From Pseudomonadota bacterium (GTDB taxonomy: Bacteria; Pseudomonadota; Alphaproteobacteria; Rhizobiales; Hyphomicrobiaceae): DNA of 6,660 bases. The stretch is from contig JAEZBZ010000010.1 in the NCBI GenBank assembly GCA_023412745.1, positions 1 through 6,660 of the forward strand. The letters run 5' to 3'. How positions within the stretch are numbered: the stretch's first letter is position 1; the number at the start of each line of letters is the position of its first letter. Positions 6,229 to 6,660 of this stretch are shown piece after piece. Below the pieces are notes generated by a model, which saw only the letters and a program-made list of their open reading frames with translations, was not told the origin of the DNA and did not search any database. Made by a program: the position numbers and the translations under genes.

Positions 6229-6660
6229 CTATTCAGACGCTAGTCGGGGTTGCGCCAAAGCCGGGTTTGTCGGGACTGGATCAGCCGCCGTCATTGGCTG
6301 CGGGCGGTGCAGCGCAGCCACCAGCGCGTAGCTGATGATCATCAGCAGGAACCACGATCCGAGCTTGCCGATCGTCACCATCGACCAGCCATGCCGCTGG
6401 TTGGGATACATCCATGCCGCCGTCAGGGTGCCGATGTTCTCGGCGAACCAGATGAACAGCGCCACCAGCAGGAAACCGACCAGCAACGGCATGCGCCGAT
6501 GCACCTGCCAGACCTTGAAGTACACCCAGGTGAGCCCGAACAGCAGGAGCGTGGCGGCGAACAGCGCGGCGCGGAAATCCCAGACGAAGTGGTGTCCGAA
6601 GAAGTTGACGTAGATCGCGACGGCCAGCAGTCCCAGCGCCCACAACGGCGAATGATAGGT
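6229..6660 (-). CDS. DUF817 integral membrane protein, N-terminus cut by window edge
   Basis: The reading frame stays open to the last base (upstream codons read TYHSP before LWALG), so the gene begins beyond 6660; the TTG at 6645 is internal, not a start. The visible 143 C-terminal residues match the DUF817 family (COG3739, YoaT-like) in the block WFAENIGTLTAAW followed by YPNQRHGWSM and GKLGSWFLLM. Four hydrophobic segments are visible: LWALGLLAVAIYVNFF, the one ending in LLLFGLTWVYF, LLVGFLLVALFIWF and WFLLMIISYALVAAL, so it is a polytopic inner-membrane protein. A Pro/Ala-rich soluble tail of about 26 residues follows. The function of the family is unknown. It is convergent with mutA with only 28 bases between the stops, and no terminator hairpin is visible there. 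Confidence 0.85.
   Translation of the reverse strand, partial: TYHSPLWALGLLAVAIYVNFFGHHFVWDFRAALFAATLLLFGLTWVYFKVWQVHRRMPLLVGFLLVALFIWFAENIGTLTAAWMYPNQRHGWSMVTIGKLGSWFLLMIISYALVAALHRPQPMTAADPVPTNPALAQPRLASE

Noticed and set aside
1..6660. Defence island built from the patatin, HerA-like ATPase and DUF4236 genes
   Set aside because: The patatin has an export signal and lies on the opposite strand to the ATPase. No cyclase, nuclease, reverse transcriptase or integrase is present, and the genes are not co-transcribed.

Overview
This window looks like ordinary chromosomal DNA from a GC-rich alphaproteobacterium. The basis is the strong G/C preference at third codon positions and the character of the proteins: the iron-type superoxide dismutase, the methylmalonyl-CoA mutase small subunit and the DUF817 membrane protein resemble those of Hyphomicrobiales such as the Bradyrhizobium/Rhodopseudomonas group. 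The placement rests on protein resemblance recalled by eye, not on a search.

Layout from left to right. Positions 1-62 are a pyrimidine-rich leader. A cytosolic Fe-type superoxide dismutase (sodB, 63-656, + strand, GTG start) follows and is closed by a strong intrinsic terminator (687-725). Next is a patatin-like phospholipase carrying a secretion/lipoprotein-like signal peptide (842-2053, + strand, TTG start). Positions 2054-2495 form a lower-GC scar that holds a DUF4236 gene (2157-2466, + strand) broken by a one-base shift at a T5 run, and a hairpin near 2470-2505. A YjgR/DUF853 HerA-like P-loop ATPase (2496-3983, - strand) is separated from the divergent mutA by a 309-bp spacer. mutA, the non-catalytic small subunit of methylmalonyl-CoA mutase (4293-6200, + strand), has a possible sigma70 promoter. 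A DUF817 integral membrane protein (6229-6660, - strand) runs convergent to mutA and off the right edge.

The genes do not form one pathway. They are single-gene units with changing orientation: an oxidative-stress enzyme, a lipid hydrolase, an ATPase of unknown role, half of a propionate/methylmalonate enzyme and a membrane protein of unknown function. I see no CRISPR array, tRNA, rRNA, transposase, integrase or toxin-antitoxin pair, and nothing that amounts to a new multi-gene system. The points most worth a second look are mutA standing without mutB beside it, and the frameshifted DUF4236 gene in its compositionally distinct island.
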